A stretch of 64,000 bases of DNA, taken from contig JADDOH010000154.1 in the NCBI GenBank assembly GCA_016648135.1, positions 62,001 to 126,000 of the forward strand. Direction: 5' to 3'. Under the pieces are notes generated by a model that saw nothing but the letters and a program-made list of their open reading frames with translations, was not told where the DNA came from and searched no databases. The DNA comes from Agrypnia vestita. Taxonomy: Eukaryota > Arthropoda > Insecta > Trichoptera > Phryganeidae. Position numbers and translations under genes: made by a program. Position 1 is the first letter of the stretch. Each line of letters opens with the position of its first letter. Shown here piece by piece: positions 1-10,666 of the stretch.

Positions 1-227
1 AATCGAGATTTTTGGCATTTCTATATCATTGTTGTCTCATAGATAGAATTTAATAAATACATATTCTATCGGTTAAATATCTCTGTGTCATATGCATGTC
101 TTATGCGATCTAAGCTTTAAAGCATCAATGATATCCAGATCAAATCTAACAGACAACAGACAATGAAAAAGAAATATGCATCCTTCAATTACAGAAAACA
201 CCATTTATAACTATCCATATTCACTTA
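1..227. other. AT-rich, no feature seen
   Basis: No gene, tRNA-like sequence or recognisable repeat seen. Confidence 0.5.
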
Positions 228-287
228 ACTTGTAAAAACCCACTAGGGCATTGTTAAATAAATAAATATAAATAAATAAATAAATCT
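228..287 (+). mobile_element. LINE 3' terminus with (AAAT)n tail
   Basis: The stretch GTAAAAACCCACTAGGGC followed by AAATAAAT repeats matches the 3' ends seen at 33523-33572 and 59880-59957. In the 59.9 kb copy a GCCC/GGGC hairpin precedes the same tail, and that copy follows a recognisable LINE reverse-transcriptase C-terminus. This copy is only the last about 60 bases. Confidence 0.6.
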
Positions 288-807
288 TTGTAACATTGCA
301 AATGTAATAGAATAATTAATTTTTTAGCTGTATGAATGTTTTAGAATTTAGAATAACAATGCGAATATTAATGCAATAATAGTTGAAGAAAAATATACAA
401 GCCAAATATAAATAAATTAAAAGACTTAAAATACAAATAGATAAGCGTTTTACATACTTCTTCGATAATAACAAGAAAGTTTTTTCACATTATAAATATA
501 AACAATAACAAATACAAAAATTAATATGTGTTTCTTGAATAACTAATAAAGAACTAAGGTTATAACAAAATTAAAAGTAAAATATTTTATAATTTCTTAA
601 AACAAAAAGAATTTAGTTATTTATAATATTAAATTTTTCTAATTTCTAGTTTATCTAACTATGTTATTTGTACATAAAATTTGTTTTCGTTCAAGATTTT
701 TTTTTCAACTTGAGGTCAATAATTCTTATACGTACAAATATAGGTATTAAGAATTATGCATTTTCGAAATTATATCTATGTGACAGAAAGAGTCATTAGA
801 CGGCTAA

Positions 808-992
808 TCTCTATCTATCTGTCTGTCTGTCCGTCCGTCTGTCCCCGTAACTTCGTGTAACGTCCGTTATTTTTAACATAATTTTTTTTTCGATTTTTTT
901 TTTACAATTTCTTTTTTAATGAAATAAATGAATACTTATTCCTTGGGAACTGCCATGTAAAAGTACCGTCATTTTTGACGGGTTACAGCTAG
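808..992 (+). mobile_element. Non-autonomous Helitron, complete 3' end
   Basis: The left part is a TCTG/TCCG-rich stretch followed by CCCCGTAACTTCGTG. The right end has a perfect 6-bp hairpin, CCGTCA-TTTT-TGACGG (966-981), then eight bases later CTAG (989-992) followed by T, which is the classic Helitron 3' terminus (hairpin plus CTRR, insertion before T). Related copies lie near 7.4, 36.9, 38.7, 44.6 and 45.1 kb. The 5' boundary is approximate. Confidence 0.7.
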
Positions 993-2260
993 TTTTAATG
1001 ATTATTTCAATATTTTTATGAATTTTTATTTTAAAAAGAACTGTTCATAGTACTTGTACAAGTAAATATTGGTTCTTTGTTTATGTGAATCATCATAAGC
1101 TATTTACAATACAATGAATATAGCCACAGGACTGTTAGTACGTCTTTATGATAAACTTTGTCGTCACTTCCTGTTCCGCTCTAGCGGCAGGTGCGCGCAT
1201 CCGCTCCGACAGCAAATCGATTTCCGCGAATCTGCTTGAACTTGAATCAATCGTGAAGGTTGCGTAGGTTCGTGCCTTTCTCCAAGTCCGCACCCCGTGC
1301 CCACCCTGTTACGAGACACATGTCACCGCGCTGAATAACCGTAGCTGTGCGCTGGGGAAATGAAACCTGACATGAATTATATTTCTTCTATTTTATCACC
1401 ACACATTTCTGCAATTAAATAATACTGATATTTTTTCTATATCTTAAGTTTGTTCACTATCTAGGTATTCATTAATTTTCTTGTCTGTCTGTTACAAACC
1501 AGCGTTTTAAATCTTATTTCATATTATAAATATTTGTATATTATATCATATTTATTATCGGTATATATTTAGTACCTATATAATACATTAAAAAGCATTA
1601 AGGCGCCATGGTAGGTACATGATTCACGTTTTTGCAGTCTGAAGAGTCAAATTAGTGTAAAGTTCTCGAATCTTGTTGCCAAAATTATAGCTAACAATGC
1701 ATTTAATTAATTTTATTATAAAAGGTTCATTTACTCTTAAAGCATTTGTTTAAAAAAGTCAACAAAATACTTTGTGATTATCACAAATAAAATATAATCC
1801 CGAAGCACCATTTAAAATTTCTAGCAATAGAGTTATATTTGGTACACTTTTTCTCGAAATATTTGCACATAAAGACCATATATTCTTTTATATTCAAACA
1901 GTAAGCTCGGGAGAAAACATATTATTATTTACGAAAAAAATGTGTTTACTGGAAAGAATTAGATACTGAATAACTAAAAAACAAATATATTAATACAAAT
2001 AATACTAGCTTTTCCGTTTCGGTGTCCAACGTGTTGAATGTAGCGCCTTAAGGTTTGAGCTCCGCCAAAACAATATCGGCACCTTTGCCTGAGTGATCCG
2101 CGGGGATACGCAGAGAGGATGGAACCTCGTTTCCTTTCATAGATTTTTTCACGTTTTGTTTTTTCAGTTTTTAACAGGATCGTTCCCCAATTTTTATGTT
2201 TCTTTAATTCAATCGAAAATAATGCAAATTAATTTATATTCATATTATAAAAAATGCCAA
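993..2260. other. No gene seen; GC-richer patch at 1150-1360
   Basis: Mostly AT-rich. The patch at about 1150-1360 has high CpG and GC (for example GGCAGGTGCGCGCATCCGC) in contrast to its surroundings. It has no long ORF and no repeat match within the window. It could be a regulatory island or an old GC-rich repeat. Confidence 0.35.
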
Positions 2261-2269
2261 AGACCTATC

Positions 2270-2593
2270 ATGACAAACGGTATCGAAGCAAGAGCGGACA
2301 CGGTGAGAACTAAACACCTCCTCAGAACTACCGAGACAAAGACTCCAAGACCCATTGCGGGCTAGACCCTCAGAGACAGAGTACCTAATGCGGAAATCCG
2401 CAGAACCTGCGACATACAAGATATTGTAAGATGGAGCAGGCAGAGAAGACGTTTATGGAGGGACCATGTCGAGAGAATGGAGAAGATCAGACTTCCCAGA
2501 GCCGTTATGCGCGGGATTCCAGAGGGGCGCCGACCACCAGGGAGCAAGAGATGGAGAGAGAGCTGGACGTCCTCGTCACAAGACCGGGACTGA
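2270..2593 (+). pseudogene. RTE-like LINE reverse-transcriptase C-terminus, broken
   Basis: One frame reads IEARADTVRTKHLLRTTETK, then a TAG stop (2363-2365), then continues in the same frame with TLRDRVPNAEIRRTCDIQDI and WRDHVERMEKIRLPRAV up to GRRPPGSKRWRESW and a TGA at 2591-2593. The order 'RDRV...IRR, HVERM, GRRPPG..RW' is the conserved C-terminal tail of RTE/BovB-like non-LTR retrotransposons. Only the 3' portion of the ORF is present, with one nonsense codon. Confidence 0.8.
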
Positions 2594-2619
2594 CCTGTCA
2601 ACACAGATCAAGGATCTAA

Positions 2620-4245
2620 CAAAGAAAGAAGAACAAGAATTTATATTTACTATATTTACTTTTTATGTGTTCATTCTTCACTCTGCCATAAATACCTACA
2701 CATATTTTAGACACATCCTCCAGAGAGATCGTTTTTCCACAGCGTTAATTCTGCATCAATTCAATCAATTCATCAATAAAATAAATAAGATAACAATGAC
2801 ACCCGAAAAGTATTGCTATTTTCGGAGCAGGCGAGTCCTGAGAACGAATTGTTACTCTAATTAATTTAAGTGCCACGGCTAGTATGGACAATGGTATGAT
2901 TTGATGATTTTTGCTCGTAAGCCTCATACCGAGATTATAGCCTCCATCATCACCATACGCAGTATAGGCCCTCCGTCTAATCCAGGAGTCTTTTAAGCAT
3001 TACAAAAAATATATAGCGTAATCAATGTTCCTGAGTGAGTACGCGGCAAGGACGTACTGATATGATATCAGGGTCCCTGGTACTGGGAGGGGTGATATCT
3101 TATCGGCACAAATTTGACTATGACTAATTCATGATACTGATAAGATAGTACCCAATATAATCGGCACATACATCCATTTCAACTGCGAACGTAAAGGAAT
3201 GTAAACAAATGTGAAATACCATTTTGTTTTTGTGACAAAAAAAGATATTAATAATTTAAAAAATTTATTCGTAATTATTATAGTCAGTCATACATTTAGG
3301 CTTAACTTAATAACAGTCTTTTGTTAAATATATTAATGTAAAGCATAAAATTTTCTCATAAATAAAATCAACATAAAGATATCTAATTATAGAATAAGTA
3401 AGCTAATATGGAATACTACAAAACTATGAAGAATACACTTTAGTTTATATGAGATACTGTAGGAACTTTGATCATATATAAGAAGCATAATCAATCTGCT
3501 TCCAAAAATCAAAAATCCAGGTGTCGAACTCTGCACCAGTACAATCGCCATGTGCCCTGAGCCCGTACTTGAGGCATTACTCATTCGCTCGCTTTCTCAC
3601 AGCGATTAAACGCAACACTTTTATCTGTACGCGAGTATAATGATTGAAATTTGAAAGAGATAGAAGACAAATGTTAAATGCGGTTAAGAGTATTCGTTTA
3701 CGAGAAATGGCGGTATTCCATATTAGGGATACAATTCCATATTTGGTTACTTTCCCCTACCTATTACCAAATTTCGTGAAAAGAGTGAGATTTTTTTTTA
3801 AAACCACGCTTATGGTCTGTACTAAAAAGTAAAAAATAAGTTTTCGGACAAAATTTCTCTCAAAATGAAAGGTGGGCGTTTACGATATTGATATAGATGA
3901 AGAGAAAGCGCACACACTCCAGAATCATCAGGGAATAGAATTGCACGCCAGACAAAATTATTTTTATATCCAGAGATTCTGGAATATTCGATTATAATTG
4001 TTCAACTGTCTACACATGAGTACTTTATACTGTTTTTGATGCGATACGATGACGATTATAAGAATGTAAATGCAAGTTTTAAGTAGACACATAAGTAAAT
4101 AATTAATATTTTTCTGCATTGTATTGCACTAATATAAAATAAAATATAAGGAAACTGTATTTGTTTACGTTCCATTTGTGCCACTTTAACAACCTTACCT
4201 TCGAGCGAAGAAGAAAAATAAGCGTGGGAAAAATAAAAATAAAAA
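2620..4245. other. Intergenic, no gene seen
   Basis: Only short chance ORFs. It lies downstream of the fucosyltransferase gene. No clear minus-strand AATAAA polyadenylation signal was found within about 150 bases of the stop codon. Confidence 0.5.
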
Positions 4246-4248
4246 CGA

Positions 4249-5439
4249 TCAGTGCTTGCAAATTGGATTTCCCTTGGAGCCTAGAAACCAATCCACGAAC
4301 GAACTGTACGATTTGGGTTTTAGCTGTTCATCGTGTAACATTTTGCACAGAGTGCAGAAGGGATGCACCGCGCTGCCGAACTGCAGCCTGTAGTGACGCT
4401 TCCACCAAAAGTACTCGGAGTACTGCTCGGGATTCTCGATCAGGGATTTGATTTTTTCTGCCAGGGCCAGAGGAGTCATCTCGCTGGCGTCTATGTAAGA
4501 ATGCGGGGGAGCGAATCTCTTCATCTCGGCTCCGTTGAACACGATAGGAACCGCGTCGTTCGCGAAAGCGTTGTACAATTTTTCGGTGACGTAATCGACG
4601 CAGTTGGAATTCTCGAACGCCAAATAGAAAAAGTAATCCTTCTTCAAGAGCTCGAAACACTTGGACTCCTGACTGCGAGGACACTTCATCGGGCCGCACT
4701 TCCCGTAGATGTCCACGTTCACGTGCTTCTGCAGTTCTTGGACGAGCTCGAATCTGTTGTTCGGCGAGGAACAGCTCGAGACGAACCACGCCACGGGTTT
4801 TGTCTTTCTGTCGTGTATTTCATCAAAGACCTCCAGCGTCTTCCGATCTTTGGTCGGCTCCTCCCAGAGCGGATTCCAGGCCGGCGCTACCATTCTTCCT
4901 TCCAGATCCTTGAAGATGAAATACGGGAAGGGTACGTCGGAGTCCAGGCGGTAAGTGACGGTTACGTTGAATCTGTCATTGTGATTGATCGAAGGACCGA
5001 ATATCTCCGAGCTCTCTTGGGAGAAGTAGACGTAGAGTTGGCGGGGATGGCGCGACGCCGGATAGTCCCAGTCTGATCGAGGGTAAAACTGTGGTCCGTG
5101 GAAAACGATGGCGTCGAAGTCTTGCGGAGCAGCCGCATACCTGTAGTTGGTCACCGTGCAGCCCGTGACGTCGCAGTTGTGCCGGAAGAAGGGCTCTCTT
5201 CCGAACCCGAAACCGTAATCCATCATTCTGAAAAAAGAATTCCACACCAATATTTTCTTAATAACTTTGACGCTTCCGGCTTTCTCCGTTTTATTTTGGG
5301 CGTAGTCACAGTCACGATTGTTGTAAGACAAACGAAAGTTCCATAAAACAGTGCACAAAACAATTAAAAGAAGTCCATAAGTAAACTTCGACAAGTTAAT
5401 ATTTAATATTTTTAATGGATAACATAAAGAACCCATCAT
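4249..5439 (-). CDS. Alpha-(1,3)-fucosyltransferase, FucTC-like (GT10), single uninterrupted ORF
   Basis: Predicted Golgi type II membrane enzyme that transfers fucose from GDP-fucose in alpha-1,3 linkage to GlcNAc on glycans. The 396-residue ORF has a short cytosolic tail, one hydrophobic anchor (about residues 18-34), a stem, and a lumenal catalytic domain. Seen directly: TYRLDSDVPFPY at 162-173, VDIYGKCG at 242-249, and the family signature FYLAFENSNCVDYVTEKLYN at 271-290, which carries the donor-site acidic and lysine residues known in GT10. A CTLC cysteine pair lies at 362-365, and possible N-glycosylation sites at N49 (NKT) and N158 (NVT). The stop is TGA at 4249-4251. Two adjacent ATGs begin the frame; the second (5434-5436) has the better context (A at -3, G at +4). 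An in-frame TAG lies two codons upstream (5443-5445), so the ORF is complete unless a 5' exon joins at the AG of that TAG. Length and motifs fit a full enzyme. Assignment to FucTC rather than another insect FucT is a judgement. Confidence 0.93.
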   Translation of the reverse strand: MMGSLCYPLKILNINLSKFTYGLLLIVLCTVLWNFRLSYNNRDCDYAQNKTEKAGSVKVIKKILVWNSFFRMMDYGFGFGREPFFRHNCDVTGCTVTNYRYAAAPQDFDAIVFHGPQFYPRSDWDYPASRHPRQLYVYFSQESSEIFGPSINHNDRFNVTVTYRLDSDVPFPYFIFKDLEGRMVAPAWNPLWEEPTKDRKTLEVFDEIHDRKTKPVAWFVSSCSSPNNRFELVQELQKHVNVDIYGKCGPMKCPRSQESKCFELLKKDYFFYLAFENSNCVDYVTEKLYNAFANDAVPIVFNGAEMKRFAPPHSYIDASEMTPLALAEKIKSLIENPEQYSEYFWWKRHYRLQFGSAVHPFCTLCKMLHDEQLKPKSYSSFVDWFLGSKGNPICKH

Positions 5440-5885
5440 CGACTAGGTCACAGACCAAATCAAGAATAAACACTGGAAGACAGATTATAACAAACTACGA
5501 AAAATGTATTATCAGTTTCTAGCAGAACAGCCGGCTCGGTCTGTTGTTTCCACTAGGCCCTCCGGGAGGCTGACATCGACATGTATCGACAGCCGTGTTT
5601 CCACTCAGAACCCATGGATCACAGTACTCAACCAAATATCTAGTCGTAGGCTTACAAATAATGGTTTTTGGAAGGTTCCCAGTTAAAATATGTCATTAAA
5701 TTGCCCAGAACAGTTAAAATGAAATGTTTCAATATTTACATCAGGCAAAAATAGGTACATGTACGATACTTTACAGTTACACAAAAATTATATTCTACGA
5801 AATGAGCCATCTTCTTTCTAGTGACAAATAGGGAATTTGGAAAATATTTTATATTATTATAAAGACAAATTCTAACAATATTTTT
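5440..5885. other. 5' flank of the fucosyltransferase gene
   Basis: The stretch 5520-5640 is GC-richer than its surroundings and contains a repeated GTTTCCACT motif (around 5546 and 5599). It may hold the promoter or 5' UTR of the minus-strand gene. The minus strand immediately upstream of the ATGs is moderately pyrimidine-rich and ends in AG, so a spliced 5' UTR is possible. Neither is proven by sequence. Confidence 0.35.
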
Positions 5886-5889
5886 ACAT

Positions 5890-6090
5890 GTATGTTCTGA
5901 GAACACAATTACTGTATTTTGTCCACAGAGGGATGATTATTAATTAAGTTAAATTATAAAAGTCTCACGGAGACGAAACTTTTTATATGATAAAGAAAAT
6001 ATATAAAAAGACTTCCATACACGTTTCTCATATAAATAGCTTCGTTTGTGTGAGACTTCTATTATTTATCTTAATTACAAATTCTCTTAT
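5890..6090. repeat. Fold-back MITE, family M1, copy 1
   Basis: The left part (AGTCTCACGGAGACGAAAC, from about 5962) and the inverse of the right part (GAAGTCTCACACAAACGAAGC) are imperfect inverted repeats of about 35-40 bases. Both are preceded by a TTAATTAA-like stretch. The same arms occur at 25920-26255 and 48340-48530, and one arm at about 12120-12190. No coding capacity. The superfamily cannot be assigned. Confidence 0.6.
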
Positions 6091-6325
6091 TTAACTAATA
6101 CGCTTATTATCTTGATATTGGTTGGCATGTTTTGACTGACAAACAGACACACAATAAATTATAGTTTAGATAATTTTTCGATACCTCTGAGCGTGTGCCT
6201 TATCTATGAATTCCTTATCTTAAACAAATAAGATTATATAACTCCGCTTGTGCTCAATCTTTTTCGTTTTATTACAACTGATACTATTTATGGTTTATGT
6301 TAATAAAATCATAGGGAAATTCAAT

Positions 6326-6790
6326 TTCAATTCAATTCAATTCAATTTATTTCACGATAATATGTACATGACAAACAAAATGTTTAAGGCATACATATTA
6401 GGAAGTATATATCAAAAATGAAAGTATTTAATAAATTAAAAATAACATAAAATCTGGTCAAAGGTGTAGGAGAATCCCGCTTCGGAAAACCCCCTCAGAC
6501 ACATGGAATATATCAATACCCAAAGCAATTTGTTCAGCATAGCTGTGGCTCTTCCAACAGGCATAACCATCGGCAGGTTGGTCCTGTATATTGGAATGTG
6601 AAACAATCTATGCTGACGATGTCTAGTGTAATTATCAGGAACATACAAACCAATGCTCTGCATAATTTCAGGATTATCGATCATACCGCGCAACAATCGA
6701 TAAAAATGTGTAATCAAATACACATTCCTTCTAGTCTCTAAACTATTGTAGCCAAGCATACCCTGGAGAAACTCGGTTGGGTGCACGATA
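6326..6790 (-). pseudogene. Jockey/CR1-like LINE 3' end, copy L1
   Basis: The minus-strand frame reads FLQGMLGYNSLETRRNVYL, then FYRLLRGMIDNPEIMQSIGL, YVPDNY and YRTNLPMVMPVGRATAMLN. This is the C-terminal part of a non-LTR reverse transcriptase (pattern 'R...FYKLLNG.ID.PE....I.L.VP...R...F..P..RTN'). It is 5' truncated near 6790 and ends in an AATTG/TTGAA repeat tail (about 6326-6348). Copies L2 (14.8-15.1 kb) and L3 (24.0-24.4 kb) are close relatives in the same orientation. Confidence 0.8.
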
Positions 6791-6913
6791 TACCATTTAT
6801 ATTTAACGATACATTAATTATGTAAGGAAAAGTAGCTGTATTTACGACGAGTAATCACCCCCGACAGTTGTCCCCATATCTGTAATAGGCAATGTATACT
6901 ATGTACAGTATAT

Positions 6914-7265
6914 TGTCATGGAACGTGGCTTAGGGTGGCAAATGAAAACACTGAAAATTAATTTGGTTTCTTCAATAGTCACTTACTAATACCGCGTGTT
7001 GTAATATCACGAATCACTGATCACACTGGTTCGCTAAGTAGTGTCATGCAGATGTCGCCTTGTTAACGTCACAAACCGAATTGCGATGTTCAATACTACT
7101 TCGAAGGTCAGGAATGTACTTGCGTACTCGTACGTATACGTACTACTCAATTTCGTACGAAAACGCTTCCAGTGTGCGGCCGGCGTTGGGCTTGTGACCA
7201 TTTCAGCCTCTCTCAACACCGCGAGGTCAAACGGTCTCACCCATGTGGAAATGCGGCCGATATGA
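6914..7265 (-). mobile_element. LTR-like repeat, copy A (truncated)
   Basis: On the plus strand it starts TGTCATGGAACGTGGCTTAG and continues GGCAAATGAAAACACTG, matching the ends of copies at 21515, 23167, 43036, 52888, 54172 and 63535. The block TAATACCGCGTGTTGTAATA at about 6988-7007 is also in copy B (54 kb). The sense strand is minus. The TATA/HSE portion is missing or diverged, and the far boundary is uncertain. Confidence 0.6.
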
Positions 7266-7424
7266 TCCAATATCTTGAGTAAACTCGAGCTCGTGTGGAA
7301 GACTTACTCGTTTGAGAAAATGATCAAATTATGCAGACGAACGACATACATTGGCAGCGAACGATATTCGAGGAATCAGCGGACTCGGTTAGTTTTTCAA
7401 ATTTAAAACACAAAATCCCAATTA

Positions 7425-7580
7425 TAAGAATTTCGTTATCTGTCCGTCCGTCCGTCCGTCCATCCTTCTGTCAATCTGTTTGTCCCCGTAACTTCGTGAA
7501 ACGTCCGTTACTTCTTTAGGGTAACTTTATTTTTTCAAAAATTAATTTTTTATGAATTTTTTTTTCGAAAAAAATGTTTT
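7425..7580 (+). mobile_element. Helitron-family fragment, 3' end lost
   Basis: Contains ATTTCGTTATCTGTCCGTCC repeats and GTCCCCGTAACTTCGTGAAA as in the copy at 808-992, but diverges before the hairpin/CTAG terminus. Confidence 0.55.
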
Positions 7581-9125
7581 TGACGAAATTATTAAATTTT
7601 TATTTTGATTTGTTGCGAGATTGTGGCATTCGTCTGTTACGCTGTTCGTGGCAGAATTTTTATGGTTTTAAATTCAAGACAAGATTAGATAGAAGTAAAG
7701 ATTTATAATTCATGAATATAAAAGTATAAAAGTTTTGAGTCCACATATTATTGATGACATAAAATAATGGAATTGAAAATATATTGATTTTTTTTGAGGT
7801 AATCTGCCTCAATAACTGCCATTAATGCTTCTTAGTGATGATCCATGACTTTTCCTCTTTAGTTTGTACGCTCTGGTTGCATGATTTAATCTTCAGAATA
7901 TTTATTTATTTTTTATTTAATTATGCGGTACGAAAGAACCATCTATAAACATGTTCAATATTACATTTTTTACATATTTTTTATAAAATATTTGTCAGTA
8001 TTTTTTATAAATTAAAATCTTAAAGTTTTAAAAATCATTTAACATCCTTAATAAGAATTCCAATAATCTTAAGCTTTTCTTGGAAATTTTATCATTACGA
8101 GGTATGAAACTTTGTTTAACTGTAGAATGTAATCATTCATAAGTTTTTGTATTTGTTTTTTTTTTTTGTGTTTATCACAAAGTAATGTTTTTGATGTGTA
8201 ATATGTTAACGTTGTGTTTAAGGGACTAACTTCGTGAATGCGACAGAAACATGAAACGAATTTCGAATTCATTAACTTTATTCGGCAGATTCAACTTTGA
8301 CATTGGGCGTCGGAAAAAAATCAAATTCGATAAATTAGGGTTATGTTAAATTTAGATTTCTAATATCTCAGGATAACTAGGGTCTAGAAAAAAGTGTTCA
8401 ACAAAAATAATGTTAGTACAACATATAGAACGCGTCTGCAATGATATACGAAAGATTTAGATGTCACTTTGTGAGCCGTATCGGGTGTTCGGAAACAATG
8501 TGTGAAAAAATATCTGGTTACGGAGAAAGGTCAGTCGTGTGTCCGAATGACATGTTTTTTTTTCAAAATATTATCACGTCCACCCTTATCAGATCCAGAC
8601 ATGTACATGTGAAATCACTGTGCAAATATGTTTAGTCTACGCCGCGCTGAAGCCGAAATAAGTTTCGGGATAAATAGAGAGAATGAAACTGTCTTTATAT
8701 AATAATCTCTCAACAAAACATCTTGTCGGATGGCATAGGTCATATGTCGGAATAGTCATAATTATTCAATTAACATCATAAATATTTGATCGTGTATTTT
8801 CATTCTATCTGACTACCAGGAGCATATCTGGGTTGACATATTGAAGCTTTGCAAGCATTACAACATACCGTAGTCTAGATTATATCATATAGTGTATTAT
8901 ACACATACCACATCTTAATGAATATGTGTAAAAGAAAAAAATCATCATGCTCTGGTTTTTAATAGTTTAATGATGAAATACTGTAAACTAAAAACATAAA
9001 TTAATTGTAGTGTATTCTCACTTTGGGAACGCGAGGTTTGTTTTAAGAGAGAACAGGCGGAGATAATCTGAGATTACCAGGTGAGGTGAAACCTAGGGAC
9101 ATTTTTTTCCAGAATATTCGCTCAA
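7581..9125. other. No gene seen
   Basis: AT-rich, with short chance ORFs only and no repeat recognised. Confidence 0.45.
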
Positions 9126-9129
9126 ATGT

Positions 9130-9455
9130 CGCACACGGGTAAGTAATTCACTTAATTAACTGTCGTTTAGTTCACACGCCTGATGTTAACACTGTTTTCG
9201 CGTCGTGATTCGTCGCTAGGGCCACGTCGTTGGAAACGTCAAAATAACAATTGCCCTCCGCGGCCTGGATCCGTTTATTTATACCCGATAACGTGGAATT
9301 TTTCGAACCTTCGAGATTTTTATAGTGTTTTCTCGCAAGTTCTCGTAATTTCCAGATGTTCCTGAAACTTTGGAGACGTCTTTTGAAAGTGTAGATTACG
9401 CTAGGTTGTTCTGGAATCTTCGGTAGTATTGTGAACATTTCAAACAACTGTCACT
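9130..9455 (-). mobile_element. LTR-like repeat, copy E, with HSE array and TATA
   Basis: In the minus sense it consists of a GAA/TTC array (9421 down to 9302), TATA-like boxes (9318-9324 and 9276-9283), then a GC-richer leader. The layout matches copies B, D and L. The terminal TGTCACG block seen in other copies was not found, so this copy is truncated or diverged and its ends are approximate. Confidence 0.5.
9302..9421 (-). promoter_or_regulatory. Heat-shock-element-like array in copy E
   Basis: Perfect three-unit site TTCtgGAAtcTTC at 9409-9421. TTCctGAAacTTT lies at 9359-9371 and GAAccTTC at 9305-9312. Units are spaced by 2 bases (5-bp phase) as required for HSF trimers. The array lies upstream, in the minus sense, of TATAAATA (9276-9283). 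Confidence 0.55.
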
Positions 9456-9600
9456 TGACATGAGTGCGTGATTCTTTTTAGTCCCGTTACAATATTTTAA
9501 AGAGTAAAGTTAATTGCCTGTTGTACATTTGTATAGAAAAACTTGTCTATTTACTATATTTTTGGTTTTGAAAATACAAAAAACTAAAAGCAAATATATC

Positions 9601-9755
9601 AATTAATTAAAAAGACATACAGAAAAATTAAATCAACGAAAAAAATTTGGTTGCTACCAGGATTCGAACCACGGATCTCCTCCTATCCGGGGCAGGCGCG
9701 TTGTCCAGTTACGCTACAGCGGCCTCCTATGCTTCCGTGAATATATCGACCGTGT
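9601..9755 (-). mobile_element. tRNA-Arg-like SINE/repeat, copy S1
   Basis: The minus strand contains GGCCGCTGTAGCGTAACTGG (box A region) and GTGGTTCGAATCC (box B), resembling a tRNA-Arg. It is followed by the family tail ending GTCTTTTTAATTAATT. The acceptor-stem ends pair with mismatches, so this is a tRNA-derived repeat rather than a working tRNA. Relatives lie at 16.0-16.5, 23.2-23.7 and 40.8 kb. Confidence 0.7.
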
Positions 9756-10660
9756 CTGTAAGTCACATTTTATTAATTGATTAACATTTATTATTAATTT
9801 TTAGAGCAATCTACTTTTTCTGGTACGGTATAATACAAAAAACTATATACATAGTTTATTTTTAAAGTATTAATCCACGGGCCTTTGAGACAAGCAAGAG
9901 TAAAGACAAAGGTCGAACAACAACCGTTTATTTAATATCCTCTCCATGTATAATAAAATGTAGACAGAAGAGTTTTGAGCGCGCATCGAAATATGATTCG
10001 TCGCATGTTGAATATTGTACAAAGAGTAAAATGTCGCGAACTAATACATACTGACTTATCTCTGAGACGATAGACCAGAATCTCATCCTATGGATCGCAC
10101 CATTACTTTTGTGTGTACCTAACGTAATAAAATCAGCTTTCCTATAAAAAATGATTTAAAAAAACGCTATTGAATTCGCGCATTATTCGCACGAATTTAG
10201 CTATGAATTTCATTTATATTTCTATTCGTATCGCGTTATTTGAATCGGAAAGATATTAATTTAGTTCTCGTTGAGCCTCGGCCGAAAAGTTTATCGGGAA
10301 CTTTGACGTGGAAGTGTATTGTTGAGCCATTAGTCACCCCTGCTGGGGGAGCAACTGACAAACCAAACAACTACCCCTCGCTTTTCGAGTGGTCTCCTTT
10401 TAAGTTTAAAATTGCAATTTAACGTGGCCAGCTCGCCACAAAACCTTTTTTCTGGCACAAGCGTTGCTTTGGTCTAGTGCTGTATACACACACTCAGTGC
10501 ACAAACATTGCTTTAGTTAAGTACTCAATACATAGACAGCGCACATATTCTAGGTATTTTTCATTTTTTTCTGCAAGGATATTATTAACAAGGTTTTTAC
10601 TTATTAGAACCCATAGGCTGCTGTTTCAACAAAACTATTGTCTTTAGAATTAGTAAAATA
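9756..10660. other. No gene seen
   Basis: AT-rich. Chance ORFs only, with no repeat recognised. Confidence 0.45.
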
Positions 10661-10666
10661 TTACAT

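Noticed and set aside
4328..4789. 153-codon minus-strand ORF
   Set aside because: Alternative frame within the fucosyltransferase gene, Arg/Glu-rich as expected of a shadow frame.
4363..5076. 237-codon plus-strand ORF
   Set aside because: Antisense shadow of the fucosyltransferase gene; its GC-rich codons keep the opposite strand open, and the protein matches nothing.
9650..9725. Possible functional tRNA-Arg
   Set aside because: Acceptor stem mismatches, and the same sequence occurs in other places attached to a common tail, so it is a tRNA-derived repeat.
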